The notes under the pieces: generated by a model
Told to the model about the DNA's origin: nothing
What the model saw: only the letters and a program-made list of their open reading frames with translations
The model's database searches: none
DNA from: Myotis daubentonii
Lineage: Eukaryota > Chordata > Mammalia > Chiroptera > Vespertilionidae
Assembly: GCF_963259705.1 (NCBI RefSeq)
Contig: NC_081846.1
Location: 54,465,205 to 54,529,204, forward strand
Length of the DNA: 64,000 nt
Direction: 5' to 3'
Made by a program: the position numbers and the translations under genes
Part shown: positions 48,755-60,786 of the stretch, piece by piece
Layout of the letters: each line of letters starts with the position of its first letter
Numbering within the stretch: position 1 is the stretch's first letter

Positions 48755-48900
48755 TCACCCAAATATGTTTTATTAATTTTTTGAGTGGGGGGGGGGCATC
48801 GATCAGTTGCCTCCCATATGTGCCCTGACCATAATCAAACCCACAACCTTTTGGCATACAGGATGACACTCCAATAAACTGAGCCACCCATTCAGGGCTG
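48755..48900 (-). mobile_element. Ves SINE, truncated
   Basis: Minus-strand AGCCCTGAATGGGTGGCTCA head with ACAACCTTTTGGCATACAGG region, 146 bp. Part of the middle is missing. Confidence 0.85.
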
Positions 48901-49467
48901 CCATTGCTTTTAAGATAATGTTTCAAATGAAGAATATCAGCAATTAAATGTATGGCAGTTTGCAACAATTTTATTCCAACTTGCAGATGAATGAAGATGT
49001 AATGCTTTGAAAAGATAGTTTTTGGAACGGCAAATGGATTACATTTGAACTGGCTTAATGTTTGAATCACATGCCTCCATACAGTGAAATGAGCTTCGAA
49101 CCATCGTGGAAACATAGCCCGAGTATGCCCTCACCTCTCTCTCTTGCTGGTGTGGAGGTCCTTTTTCATGCCTGTGTTTCATCCCACATGGACTAGTATG
49201 CCCCTTTTGCTGGCCTCCCAGTCCCTGCACGCATAATTAACAGACTTAAACTCGTACACAGCGCTCCCACCAAGACTCCACCAGGCAGCAGAGGGAGAGC
49301 ATGCACATGACTAGACCCAGACCACTTAGGCATTCGCGGAGAGATTCTGAAACAGCAACGGGGAGCTGATTGCTATTACTTTTTTCAGGACTTTACTGGT
49401 GCCTCCCATCCCCATCGCCTCCCACTGTTATAATCATTGCCAGTGCTACTGACTTCATGGGGGGAAA

Positions 49468-49468
<1 letters not shown>

Positions 49469-49513
<45 letters not shown>

Positions 49514-49524
49514 ACACACACACA

Positions 49525-49560
<36 letters not shown>
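49469..49560. repeat. (CA)n microsatellite
   Basis: About 45 CA dinucleotides with two interruptions (AGAGACA, ATACA). It makes Thr-His and Val-Cys repeat frames with no meaning. Confidence 0.96.
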
Positions 49561-49563
<3 letters not shown>

Positions 49564-50248
49564 AGTCACTGCTGTTTCAGCCACTCAGATAAAGAGAATG
49601 GTTGACCCTCTTTATTTTGGATCAGTATTGAGCCTCCTCGTTGCTGTTTAAGTGCTAGTTTGCCGTAGCCCACAATAGCACATGCACAATGTCAGGAATT
49701 TGCTGACTAAAATCACATTATTTTCACAGACTCATTATCTTCTTAGAATAATTTAAGTAATAATTTAAGAATGCATTTGAATCGACTCCAATTAGATGTA
49801 TCCCTCAACAGTCCATCTTTATTATGTTTTTATTGGAAACCTTGCTCAGTTCCACCATATTCTAGTGCTTTCTTACACTAATGCCTTTCTCTGAATTACT
49901 ACAATGAAATTTTATATGATTTGTTTTTCCTTAATAAAGGAAAAATAACTTTGAAAAAACAGCAGAAATTTAAATAATAAACTTCTGTGAATTTCTCTGT
50001 GAAGTCCAGTTATTCTTTTACTGGAAGGGATACTTTATACCAAGTGGCTCAAACCTAAAAACACTATGCCTGCAGTGTACACATTTCGCTCGTGAATAAG
50101 TAAAATGCTCCAAATGAAATTAAATGCCAACACTACCTATAACTACATCTGGTTCTGGCTAAATAACAGAAATGTGCATGCAAAAATTATGTAGTAATTT
50201 CTAATAATAATTCAGCAACTTACTTAAATGAAAGGGAGAAAAGCTTAC

Positions 50249-50340
50249 CTTGCTAAAGTCAACTGTGCTGTTTTCTCTGCTCACGTCATTTTTATTTTCA
50301 ACACAGGCTGGAGCAGACTGTGGAGAAACAACCTGACCTG
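50249..50340 (-). CDS. SLC4A10: SLC4A10 exon encoding the Ser/Asn-rich N-terminal-domain insert
   Basis: Exon of 92 bases. It encodes GQVVSPQSAPACVENKND then VSRENSTVDFSK, preceded by Ala completed from G of the previous exon. The donor is AAG/GTAAGC. The acceptor is a tandem NAGNAG, TTTTAGCAG. Using the first AG gives the DKN-A-GQVV junction that I recall from the mammalian protein; the second (exon start 50337, 89 bases) would drop one Ala. The peptide is polar and has no membrane or motif signature. It sits in the part of the cytoplasmic domain where SLC4A10 is reported to have an optional insert of about 30 residues; whether this exon is that insert is inference. See the findings on the tandem acceptor and on frame when the exon is skipped. 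Confidence 0.93.
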
Positions 50341-50346
50341 CTAAAA
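50335..50346 (-). promoter_or_regulatory. SLC4A10: Tandem NAGNAG splice acceptor (TAGCAG)
   Basis: On the minus strand the intron ends TCTCTTTTAG followed at once by CAG, so two acceptor AGs lie three bases apart (TAG then CAG). Both keep the frame and differ by one alanine codon. Such sites are often used alternatively in mammals (established knowledge). Real usage cannot be read from DNA. Confidence 0.75.
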
Positions 50347-52681
50347 GAGATTGTTATTATAGAATACAAACAATTACTTACATCCTTCCAGACATACCGA
50401 GTGAAATATGAATTAAACTAGACTAATATAGTTTCTTAATGAGTTTATGAAATAAGCATGAAGGTTCAATATAAATAGAACTCTATCAATAGTCTTATTT
50501 ATCAGTTACAGAAAGAAATGGGAGAATTTAGTCAAGAAAATGTAAACCAAATTCCCAGGTTAAAACTCTGTAACTAAATAGTTATCCCTTATGAAGAAAG
50601 ATCACTTATGAAAATATTACAAAGTAATCATGGTTTTGAAACATCATTGATTTTTATATTTTATCCAAAACGGATGATATATATTTTTTAAAACAATAAG
50701 GTAGACATTTATTATGATTTAAGCCCAGACTCAAGAATTTAAAATGTATAGTTTTTAAAAAGGGTGAATATTTCTCTGAAGAGCATACAGCATACATAGA
50801 GCTTCTATTGCATCTGAAAGAACAAACTAATGAGAAAAAAATTCTTTGACAACTTTCAGAGATTTCTATATGAGAGTGTTCATACAGTACAAACACTGTG
50901 ATTATAATTGTATGCTTGTCACTATTCGATTGCATAAGCATACTGATATTGGTCTGCAGAGAAATGATCAATAGATTTGAATTATATCAAGTTTCCATTA
51001 ACACTAACCAGGAACTTAATTATTTTGTCATCCTACCCAAATTATAGTAAAGATTATGACATTAGTGAAGTGGACAGCAGATCTGGGAACATGACAATGG
51101 CTAGCAAATGGTAATTAAATTCCATTATCCACTAATTATGAAACATTTTTTAATTTAAACTTATCTGTAAGCTCTTCATATTTAGCAATTCAATGGTAAA
51201 AATTAAAGAGTTCTGCATGATTTCACATGTATCTTCTTCCTAACGTCTCTCCATACTTACTTGTTACTTTTGTTGTGAAATGAGTGATGACAACCAAGCT
51301 TTAAAGCCTTGACCATATTTATAATAACTTACTTCAAACTACTGCTCCTATTCTCATTAGTCTTATATGTTGGGAATACACTCTCTTGTGTCTGCCTACT
51401 TCTTCTCTCTACCTACCTAAATCCCAACTTTATTCAAATTCACCTGCAGTTTCATCTCTAGTCACTGCAGTTCGTACTCATCTAAATGCCTCTAAACTAC
51501 TAGTACATATACAAATAAAACCTTTTCTATAAATTCTCTCCTGAAATCCCACTTCTTCTTCACTACCCAGAAATTATAACTTACTTTCAAATATTACTCG
51601 AATTTTGCCCTGTGCACTATTAAGCCTCTCAAATGGGCCACTTACTAATCGATACAATTTTTTTATGTTTTAAAATTGTTATATTTCCAGAAAGTAATGG
51701 GCTTAAGATTCTTCTAGAACTGAAATAGTTTTTTGCTTTCACTAAAAAAGGTAAAATAATACATGTGGTAAAGATTTTAATATGATTTTTAAAGCAAATG
51801 GGCATCAAACCATGTACACAAATTCTGATTTTAGCATATTCCAAGACACATATATAATTTTGGAGAAATAATAGACTTAAGCAGCATCAATTATTTTCAT
51901 TCTCCCATTTCTAACTGCAATGTGCAGCTATGACTGTGAACTGTTCATTAGCAGCCATTTAATTTATCATTCTCAAAATAATAACTGCAATTTAAAAAAC
52001 CTTTTACATAATGCATTTGTGCTAACAGATGTCTTCAATCACCAGTTTCACATCATTTCTCCATATTTTCATGAGTTAGAACATTAGATATATTTAAACC
52101 TAAATTTACTGAATGTTCTATAAAATTGAGTGGTGAAATTCAAGGCTTAAAAAATTAAATAAACATATATCTTCTTTCTTATAATAATTTATTTAATGTG
52201 GTATAAAATACATAGAACAATAATTTAATTCAATCAGCAAGAAACAGAAAAAAAGAAAGTTAATCAATGTAATCAGTATTGAAGAAATTTAATTGTATAG
52301 AAAATATGCTATAATTTAAAATTGAATAGGCTATGTTTTCATCATATACTTTAAAAGTAGAACATTTCACAAATTACTTTCAGCTCAAATGGCATTTGTA
52401 TTTTATCATGTAAATATTAATATATTTTGAGATTTATTGTTCTATCATATTTTTGTTATAAGATGATGAAAATTCCATAAAATATTACCTCATAAAGCTG
52501 ATAATCAGGATGGTATTTGAAAACGATTTCTTATAAATATTTTAAGGATATGGATAATGACCTAGTGGAGAGTATTTAATTAGCAGGAGACATACTAGAT
52601 GTTAGCAATTTCCTTGCTAGTTCTGGATTCTAGATATGTACATAGAATATATGCTAATACAGGAAACAGAGCTTAAAAACT

Positions 52682-52899
52682 GCCTGGCCAGCATGGCTCA
52701 GTGATTGACTGTCAATCTATGAACCAGGAGGTCACAGTTTGATTCCCGGTCAGGGCACATACCCAGGTTGTGGGCTCGCTCCCCAGTGCATTCAGGAGGC
52801 AGCCAATCAATGATTCTCTCTCATCATTTATATTTTTATCTTCCTCTCTCTTTTCCTCTCTGAAATAAATAGAAATACATTTAAAAAAATAATAATAAA
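52682..52899 (+). mobile_element. Ves SINE
   Basis: GCCTGGCCAGCATGGCTCAG head and GTTTGATTCCCGGTCAGGGC box B. Duplication AGCTTAAAAACT at 52670-52681 and 52900-52911, exact. Confidence 0.94.
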
Positions 52900-53665
52900 A
52901 GCTTAAAAACTACCAGCCTAGGAATATAAACTACAAATTTGGTATCTCTTATATTTCAGCAATAACAGTTAACAGTAGTAAATATCAGTAGTTACATATG
53001 TTTAAAAACAAATGTCATATGCCAAATATGTTGCAAAGTTTAAAGAGTACTACAAAGCTTATTTATTAATATATACATTAATTTGTTAACATGAGACAAT
53101 ATACATTGAATTTATATATCTTCAAGCAGTATCTGAAAACATGGCAGGATAGAGAAAAATATATGGGTAATATTATTTTAAAATTAAACAAGTTTGGTTT
53201 GTGTTGTTTTGAAAAAATACTAGCCTTTAAATAATGCTTAACATTTTATTTGCTCTCTATCAAACTAAAATGCACACATGAATGAATTATAGTCTATTGA
53301 ACTACTGGAAATCTCATAAGTTAATTTCTATAATTTTGTTATCAACTATAATCTTTATTTGTCTAAGCACTAATTTCTTTAGTTTACTTCAATTATCACT
53401 GCCTTTCAAGAGGCAATGGGCTTGAATTTCAAAATGACTTTCATTAACTCAAATATTATATAAGAAGAATCAGTAAATTTAGGTTTTAAAAGAGCATCCC
53501 TTATTTTCTCGCTAATGTCTAAAACAATAGTAGTTCATATAATGACAATTTTCAGGTACAGGATTTTCCTTCCAACAGAAGTGAATATGTTTCCTAAAAG
53601 AATAACAAAGAATGTGCTGGGCTATTTTCCCCTCTAAGACAAAATAGTATAAAGTTGGGATTTAG

Positions 53666-53669
<4 letters not shown>

Positions 53670-53722
<53 letters not shown>

Positions 53723-53780
53723 TACATATATATACATATATATATACATATATACATATATATACATATATATATATATT
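53670..53780. repeat. (TA)n/(CATA)n microsatellite
   Basis: About 22 TA units, then ATACATATATA-type compound repeats. Confidence 0.95.
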
Positions 53781-55818
53781 CTTTATGAATGCTAATTTTT
53801 ATAATTGGTCTAATCACTATGCCACAATACTTGTGAACATACATGTTTTTTGCCTGCTTCTTTACATAACCATCACTTCATCCCCTGATCACTGTTCATA
53901 TTAATATATCCTATAAGTAAATGTCATTACAATGTTTAATCACATCTGTTATGAGACATGAAGTGGACTATTCAAAGCAATTTAAAAAGATACTTATTAA
54001 CTCAGTAACTTCATTACATTCAGGGTAAATTATTCAAAAACTGATGAAAAATGAATACCATTATTATTAACAGGGAAAAGTACATGGCTATTTAAGTGTA
54101 AACATTTGAGAAACCTAACATCATCCTATATATTTACCATATGTGTTTATTGTTCCAAAACTTTAAACTCAAACTGTTCACATTTTTAATGTTATATGTT
54201 TTGATATATGTTATACATTTTATCAATTAAAATTCATATTATCTAGTATTCATATTAGTAACTGCTTGAATGGATTTTCTTTTGAATCATGAATTCATTT
54301 TGTCCTCTGGACCTCTATGTAGGGATCATTTGAGTTGGATAAAGTTATTATAGACATCAAGTTTTCCAAGGAAAATCATTAAAGATGTGGGACAAGCACA
54401 GGAGAAAATTGAGAATAATTCAGGTGATAACTAACTAGAATATGGAAGCTCTGCCTTTCTACTTGCTACTCCATAAATTTTTCACCAAGTCCATTGTGCA
54501 ACTGGCATAGACATTTCTCTTATTATAAACTTGTAGGGGAGTAACATGAGATTATGTCAAAAGTACTAATTTTACTGTAAGTAACATTAGTATCATTAAA
54601 ACATGTTATTGAAACACAACAGTAAAATATGTTATAAAAAAAACCTTTAAGTATTTAGTCCTTACCTATAGTTTTCTTTTTCTTCAAATAAATTATATAC
54701 ATAAGTATTGTAAAACAGTACCAATTTCTATTTGGCCAATTCAAATCAATAGAATATATCACTTAAGAATATAATTATTTTCTACTGCTCAATGTACTGA
54801 AAATCATGTGTAATAGAAGGAAACTGTGATGAAGACATGGAGGTACATTACTTTAACCTAGAGACCAAGCTGGTTTACACTACCTCAGGAAACCTTCAAC
54901 GCATTTAGAGTACCCAAAGGGTAGGAGATGAGGGAGGTACAGAGATGAGATGAGCCTGTTAGAGACAGACACAAGACAGAGCAAAATAAAGAAATATAAA
55001 GATGAATGACAAAGTTACAAACATGTGTAACAATACATTAATTTATGGAAATAGGAAACATGAAAGAAAGGCTAAATATTTAGAAAATGTTGATTAAGTG
55101 AGCTGCACTTCAAAAACATAAGAAGTATGCATTTAATTAAACCTGGAAAAAATTATTATGCCTGAAAATAATTAATGTAATATAAGAAATAACAAATTTA
55201 AAAGCATCATACTAGAAATAGTTTTGCAGTTAAAAACTAGTCCTGATATTCCAAAACTCAGTAGCAATAAATACAGCTTCTGAACAGCCACCAATTGTGT
55301 CTACAATATTATCTTGACATTTTGGAACAATGAAAAATATCTTTATTATAAAATGTCAAATTCTGTCATCAAAATGAATCTTTTACTATGTTTTTTTTTC
55401 AAGTAATTCTAAGAATTATTATTCTAGCTTTATTTCTTCAAAGGTAGAACATTGTGAAGGATAATTTTTAACTTTTGGTATCTTACTTATGAGACCACAG
55501 TATTTAAAAAATAAGAAAGCATATAAATATCTAAATACACATAAAAACATTGTACCTCTGAAAATAAAAAGTACAACATTTTTTAAAGTAGTGCTTACAA
55601 AGCAATAAAACTGATTTCCAAAGGCCGTAAATAAAAATCATTCACAATACATATGCATACATTATTGTAAGGGCTGGAATCTATGTAGACTGGAAGAGTC
55701 AACACATATCCCATCCTTCCAAATCTAAATGTTCTCCAGTAAAACTGGTTTTGAGAGTAAGTCAGAGACCTTCTGTTCTGTAATTCCGTTGAAATCTTAA
55801 ATAAAAGGTACAACTGGA

Positions 55819-56030
55819 GCCCAGCCAGTGTTGCTCAGTGGTTGAGCCTTGAACCATGATCCAGCAGGTCACGGTTCTATTCCTAGTCAGGGCACATGCC
55901 CAGGTTGCGGGCTCAATCCTTTGTAGGGGGTGTGCAGGAGGCAGCTGATCAATGACTCTCGTTATTGATGTTTTTTTCCCCTCTTTCCCTCTCCCTTCCT
56001 CTCTCTGAAATCAATTTTAAAAATGTTTTT
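55819..56030 (+). mobile_element. Ves SINE
   Basis: GCCCAGCCAGTGTTGCTCAG head, box B GGTTCTATTCCTAG, TC-rich tail. Duplication AAAGGTACAACTGGA/AAAGTACAACTGGA. Confidence 0.94.
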
Positions 56031-58310
56031 AAAGTACAACTGGAAAGTATTCAGAATAGGAAGGAGAAAAAATATCTAAAGGAAAAAAATTAGGGTTAGA
56101 ATTATTAGTAAAAGACACAGTGGAATGAAAAACCCTATACCTAAGGAAACTAAGAGTCCTAAATTATTTTTTAATATAAACTTTATCTCTAAGGTAATGT
56201 TAGTTTATAATAGATTTATAATTCAAATGTCTCAAAATATAATTAAATACATAACCTAAATCATAAACACAAATACTGATTTTTTCTAGATCATTTAACA
56301 CAAAAGTCTTATTTTTATTTTTAGAAAGTCCTTCTAGTTTCAAAGAATAATCACATATTCATTTTCAGTATTTTCTTCCCATATCCTTTTCAGGGTTGTA
56401 ATGTTAAAGAAGATATTATTTTTTAATTATTTTTTGCTGTTGTTTTGCCAAATGTAACTGTCATTTTTTATTGAAACATCAAAATCAGACATTTAATGCT
56501 CACAGTTTTGATGCTTAATGAAAAGTGAAAGTTAAACACAGCATGGTGGCATTAAAAATGCACAGTGAATCCATAGCATCCTGCATGTTAGCCCTTAAGA
56601 GAGTGTGCAGAACATCAAGAAAATGATTATACAAAAAAGCAAAACTAGTGTAATATCTGGAGGTGAGATTGAATACATTACCACAAATCACTAAAAATAT
56701 TATGAACAAAATATTTTGGGCTTGGAAGGAGAGGACCAAGGAAATCACTATCTTAAAAATACATAAAATCTATAGTAGGAAAGATCCATATTTGAAATTC
56801 AGATAAACTTCTCTGAATGTTTAACCCTTGGGATTACTACCACGGTAGCATGCTAAAGGGTCAAGTCAATTAAGAAAGTAGAAACCTTATTCTATATCAT
56901 TCCTTCAGACTTCTTTATATAAGCATGAGTTCAATTTGGGGGAAGTTTCAATTGTTTTGCCTCCAAAACAAAAGCCTATTAAAGAAGAGAGGGCTTATTA
57001 GCCTGTACTTAGGAATAAAAATGTTTCTGTTTTTAAGATTCTAGAAAATCCTTAGTCTATAATTTTAAATAAAAAGTTCATCTTTTTATAGGAAATGCTC
57101 TACTGGAGATATATTTTTAAATAATAAAAATATTATTATTCCCTTTTGTATATTTTGAAATCTTTTTGCATCTCTCTATACTACTGTGCACACACACAAA
57201 AATAAATCTCTATTGCATATTTTGAATCAGAATCCCAAATCTGTGTTTATGGCTATGAATTTCGATGTTTGTTTATCCAAAGTTTGTCAGTTTTTAGAGT
57301 TCATAAGCAGATTGAGAACCTTAGTAATAAAGGTCTTTCACACTTTTTTCACTTCTGGATAAATTTATTTCTAAATTGGTGAAGTCTAAACATATTTTCA
57401 GAATTATCAATACACATAATTATGCAAAATGTGTGAGGAAGCAAAACAGAGTCATAAGGAGGTGTTGTTATAGGCCTAGGCTTAGAACACCACTTCTGAC
57501 AATACAGTCTACAATACTTAATTGGATGTATGAATCTTACTAGAAATGTTTCCAAGTTTTATTATCATAACGTATGCCTCCAAGGGGTCTGTATATGCTC
57601 AGATAAAGGCTGATTCTACATATGGTGACAGAATCACTTCAGAACTACTCACATTCTAGTTTTCAGAAAAACTAAGCAGTTGTCTGAACAAGACAAAAAA
57701 AAAGGCTCTCACAAAACTTTGTATCTATATGTGGATACAATACATATACAATTTGTGATTGAAAGCTCTAATTCTATCATCTCTTTCTATGTTTAATAAA
57801 TGTTTAAAGAAGTAACGAACAGTGTGTCCAGGTTTACATGATATTACAATAAATGGTTCATCCAATTAATTCAGCAACCTCTTTCCTCCAAGAACTTAAT
57901 GCAATAAAATTATTTTATAGCAAACATTATCCCCAGTGAAATTTGAGATATAAATTATGGCTAGTTAACAGCCCAAGATTCTTGCATCTTTGAATAAATA
58001 CATTTTCTTCTTATTGACATATATTTTATACTCTGCTTTCCAGTGAAAGTAATGAAGTGAAGGCAGACATTTTTTTAATGTGCTTGCAGTCCCACAAATT
58101 AATTCATGGGAATATTTTAATACGGTCTTTGGAATTATGTGAACATAAGCCCATAGCCAATATTAGTAAAATATCTAAGTCTGTTTTCTTAATAACATCA
58201 TGCCAAATAAATACTAATATTGCAACAATAAGTAAAAGTGCTACATTTATATTGTCTTCTGCTTGCCAACCCTAATTTTTTGAGAACATGTTATGCCTAC
58301 TTGATATCTC

Positions 58311-58909
58311 TTAAGGTATACGTATGTGAAGGACCTCGAAGAAATAATAAAATTCATTTGAGCGACAAAAACACAGTATATGATGATGAAAAATACATTT
58401 ATTTTTCAATGTATACATGTACACTGATAGTCCGACAGAAAACTTTATGACTCCGTTTGATATTATCAGTGGGACTTCTGCTGCTGCATCACTGATGACA
58501 GATTTTACATCAGGTTTATATTTTGTGACTTTCAGAGATATGCACAAGCTACTACTTTCAACCATCAGGCTATTCCTATTATGAGACTTAACAAAATTCA
58601 TCACTGAGAACAAAGATTCACAAGCGTATGTGGATGAAACCAAAACACTGGTCAGATCTAGGAAGGCAGAGGCACAGAAATTGCTCTTCCCCTCTCTCGT
58701 CAATCCATGTCTATGGTCTTTAAGATAAGTTGTTATGTAAAATTATTTATTTATCTAAGATGCACCTACACTGAATTTATCTGAAAAATAAAAAAGTCGA
58801 TATTAATAAAAAAATTGTAAATGGAAGATTATAAGAGAGGGTTTCGCGTGCCAGCAAAAGTTACTGGCATGCCATGTTTGGCACATGTGCCAGAGGTTGC
58901 CCATCCCTG
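58311..58909 (-). pseudogene. hAT transposon relic with transposase C-terminus
   Basis: On the minus strand the right boundary at 58909 reads CAGGGATGGGCAACCTCTGG, a hAT terminal repeat. A 130-codon open frame follows at 58311-58703. Its first part, YACESLFSVMNFVKSHNRNS then LMVESSSLCISLKVTKYKPD, has the pattern of the hAT C-terminal dimerisation domain (C-E-x-x-F-S-x-M, then R-x-x-L, then PD). I link it to GTF2IRD2/ZBED-like and Charlie-type transposases. The DNA-binding BED domain and catalytic core are missing, so the element is internally deleted and dead. The far terminus was not found. The frame beyond about residue 75 looks non-coding. Confidence 0.75.
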
Positions 58910-59709
58910 GTATAGAGTCTATACCAATAGCCTATAGACCATAAAGTGCTCATAACACTTTTATTGAGCTCAATATATGCACAACTACAGACTTCTACAT
59001 AACAATGACTTATATTCAGTCATTGCAGGGTCTTTAGAAAGTCAAATGGAACTGATTCTGTGTTCTAAGACAATAGTACCATATTTATTGATTTATCATT
59101 TGTTCTACTTCTTTGTGTAGTATATTTGATTCAATAGTATGAAACCTGGTAAAATTCCCATATAAAGAAAGTCTGAGGAAAATTCACTATCATGCATTTG
59201 TATTTAAGGCATCTCTGCAGCCTGAAAATAGAAGTGAAATTACATAAAATAATACATGCTGACAATACACAAACTTTAGTCCATTTGTGGAAATCAGAGT
59301 CTTTCTAGGAAAGCATTTGCAATTATTTTTCATTAATATTTATCTTTTAAAAATGGGAACTGTTATAGCTGATGGAAGTTTAACAAATGCATATTATCCT
59401 CACGATAACTTCATTTTCCTTCATAAGACTAATGGAAAGGATAGATAATAACAAGATTCTTAAGTAACTTCCGTAATGTCAATGATGAAGGACCAAATGG
59501 ATAAAAAGGAGGAACAAATACACAGAAAGGATCAAACAGTCTGAGGCACAAACCACAGGGAGTAAGTCACAACTGGTAGAAAACCATGGTTGGGGTCTCC
59601 TGTGTTTGTGTGTGAAGACGTTAAGCATGGTAGTTCTATGGATGCAACATGGGCCCATGAACTGGAAATCAGGCTTAATATATGTGGAGCCACAAGCAAT
59701 GCCCTCGCT

Positions 59710-59920
59710 CAGTGGTCGGCAAACTGCGGCTCGCGAGCCACATGCAGCTCTTTGGCCCTTTGAGTGTGGCTCTTCCACAAAATACCGACTTCTGCGCATG
59801 GGCCATGAACTTTCAATCGCACTATATGTGCATGCCTGCACGTGGTATTTTATGGAAGAGCCACACTCAAGGGGCCAAAGAGCCGCATGTGGCTCGTGAG
59901 CCACAGTTTGCCAACCACTG
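59710..59920. mobile_element. hAT MITE with long inverted repeats
   Basis: The ends CAGTGGTCGGCAAACTGCGG and CACAGTTTGCCAACCACTG mirror each other over about 65 bp (GGCTCGCGAGCCACATG against CATGTGGCTCGTGAGCC). The 211-bp element is flanked by CCCTCGCT and CCCTAGCT, an 8-bp duplication with one change. It has no coding capacity; open frames across it are by-products of the palindrome. Confidence 0.87.
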
Positions 59921-60359
59921 CCCTAGCTGGTCTTTTCAACCAGTATCTTGTTTTCCACAAACACTAAATAAAGATCACATTCATTTTAACTGAAAGAACA
60001 TAAGTTGAAGTATTGTATTCTATTCTCAAGCTATGAGATAAAGTCTAGGACCTTGTTTGGGATACAATTGACACTCACTTTACGTTTGTTGTATTTGAGT
60101 CTACAACTTCTTATTAGCTAAAAGTTTCCCTTGCATTATTTCATGAGCCCTTCAGGGAACCTAAAGTCTTGTTAAAATTTCTACAATCCAATGCTTGATA
60201 ACAATACTACATATGTATATTAAAAGAAGCAATTTTATAACAACAATCTAAATTTCGATAGATCATTTTTAAATAAAAAATATTTTAAAGGATTTAGAAG
60301 CACTTCGATAGTTCAAACACCTATGATAAACATAAAGAGAACAATAAAGAAAGACTTAC

Positions 60360-60548
60360 CATTTTTATCCATGGAATTTGGCTCTGATTGTTTCTTGCCA
60401 ATATCAGCAAAGGAACGGACAATGGGAAGTCTATTGGTGAGTTTTTTCTGATTCTGGTGGTGATGCTGTTTCATCAGTGCTTCATGGACCCTGTGGCGCA
60501 CATCCTCGTTGAGCTGACCTGAGCTCACTTGCTGGTCAAGGACCATAT
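60360..60548 (-). CDS. SLC4A10: SLC4A10 exon, cytoplasmic N-terminal domain (first exon in window)
   Basis: Internal coding exon of 189 bases. The acceptor CCCTTTTCAG precedes ATATGGTC and the donor is ATG/GTAAGT. It starts with the last two bases of an Asp codon and ends one base into a codon. It encodes 62 full residues, starting MVLDQQVSSGQLNEDVRHRV and running through a His/Gln/Lys-rich stretch (KQHHHQNQKK) to SEPNSMDKN. This belongs to the cytosolic N-terminal domain, just before the variable insert carried by the next exon. NRLPIVRS is seen where I recall Ile in human. The Met that opens the reading frame is internal and not a start codon, because a good acceptor lies directly before it. 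Confidence 0.96.
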
Positions 60549-60624
60549 CTGAAAAGGGAACGCAGGAAGATTAGCACAGCTCTCCTGTAGTGAACCACTG
60601 AGTCCAAATACCCAGACTCTAGAT

Positions 60625-60786
60625 CAGTGGTTCTCAACCTTCTGGCCCTTTAAATACAGTTCCTCATGTTGCTACTGTTATGAATCATAATGTAAATATC
60701 TGATATGCAGGATGGTCTTAGGCGACCCCTGTGAAAGGGTCGTTCGATCGCCAAAGGGGCTGCGACCCACAGGCTGAGAACCGCTG
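60625..60786 (-). mobile_element. SPIN-type hAT element, internally deleted, perfect duplication
   Basis: Termini CAGTGGTTCTCAACCT and GGCTGAGAACCGCTG, 162 bp, flanked by identical CTCTAGAT at 60617-60624 and 60787-60794. Compared with the copy at 22685 it lacks two internal segments. Confidence 0.94.

Larger units (their letters stand above)
43238..50248 (-). other. SLC4A10: SLC4A10 intron (7.0 kb)
   Basis: Holds two truncated Ves SINEs, a chimeric Helitron, a MIR fragment and microsatellites. 43260-45530, 45790-46690 and 49600-50240 are unique-looking AT-rich sequence. Confidence 0.8.
50341..60359 (-). other. SLC4A10: SLC4A10 intron (10.0 kb)
   Basis: The AT-richest part of the window. 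It holds two Ves SINEs, a TA microsatellite, a hAT transposase relic and a hAT MITE. In 50350-52660, 53800-55800 and 56050-58240 I see no gene or recognisable element. Confidence 0.8.
1577..60548 (-). other. SLC4A10: SLC4A10 gene, internal part (10 exons plus introns)
   Basis: Span of the SLC4A10 exons visible here, transcribed right to left. SLC4A10 (NBCn2, also NCBE) is a plasma-membrane transporter that moves sodium and bicarbonate into the cell, with or without chloride exchange. It is mainly expressed in neurons and choroid plexus (established knowledge). Ten exons of 189, 92, 158, 88, 147, 101, 175, 134, 246 and 106 bases join in one open frame with matching phases, and all have GT donors and AG acceptors. 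Introns are about 10.0, 7.0, 3.4, 5.8, 7.6, 3.4, 0.58, 0.39 and 19.3 kb. The choice of SLC4A10 over SLC4A7 or SLC4A8 rests on the SEAYPINMHNDLELLTQYS and NCVEPHNPSNDTLKEW stretches. The 5' exons lie beyond 64000 and the 3' exons before 1. Confidence 0.96.

Noticed and set aside
49370..49584. Thr-His and Val-Cys repeat proteins
   Set aside because: Translation of a CA microsatellite.
59479..59993. Open frames of 97-141 codons on both strands
   Set aside because: They are produced by the long inverted repeats of the hAT MITE at 59710-59920. The two strands encode near-identical peptides, which is what a palindrome gives.
60360..60546. Met at 60546 as a gene start
   Set aside because: A splice acceptor lies directly upstream and the peptide is internal to SLC4A10.
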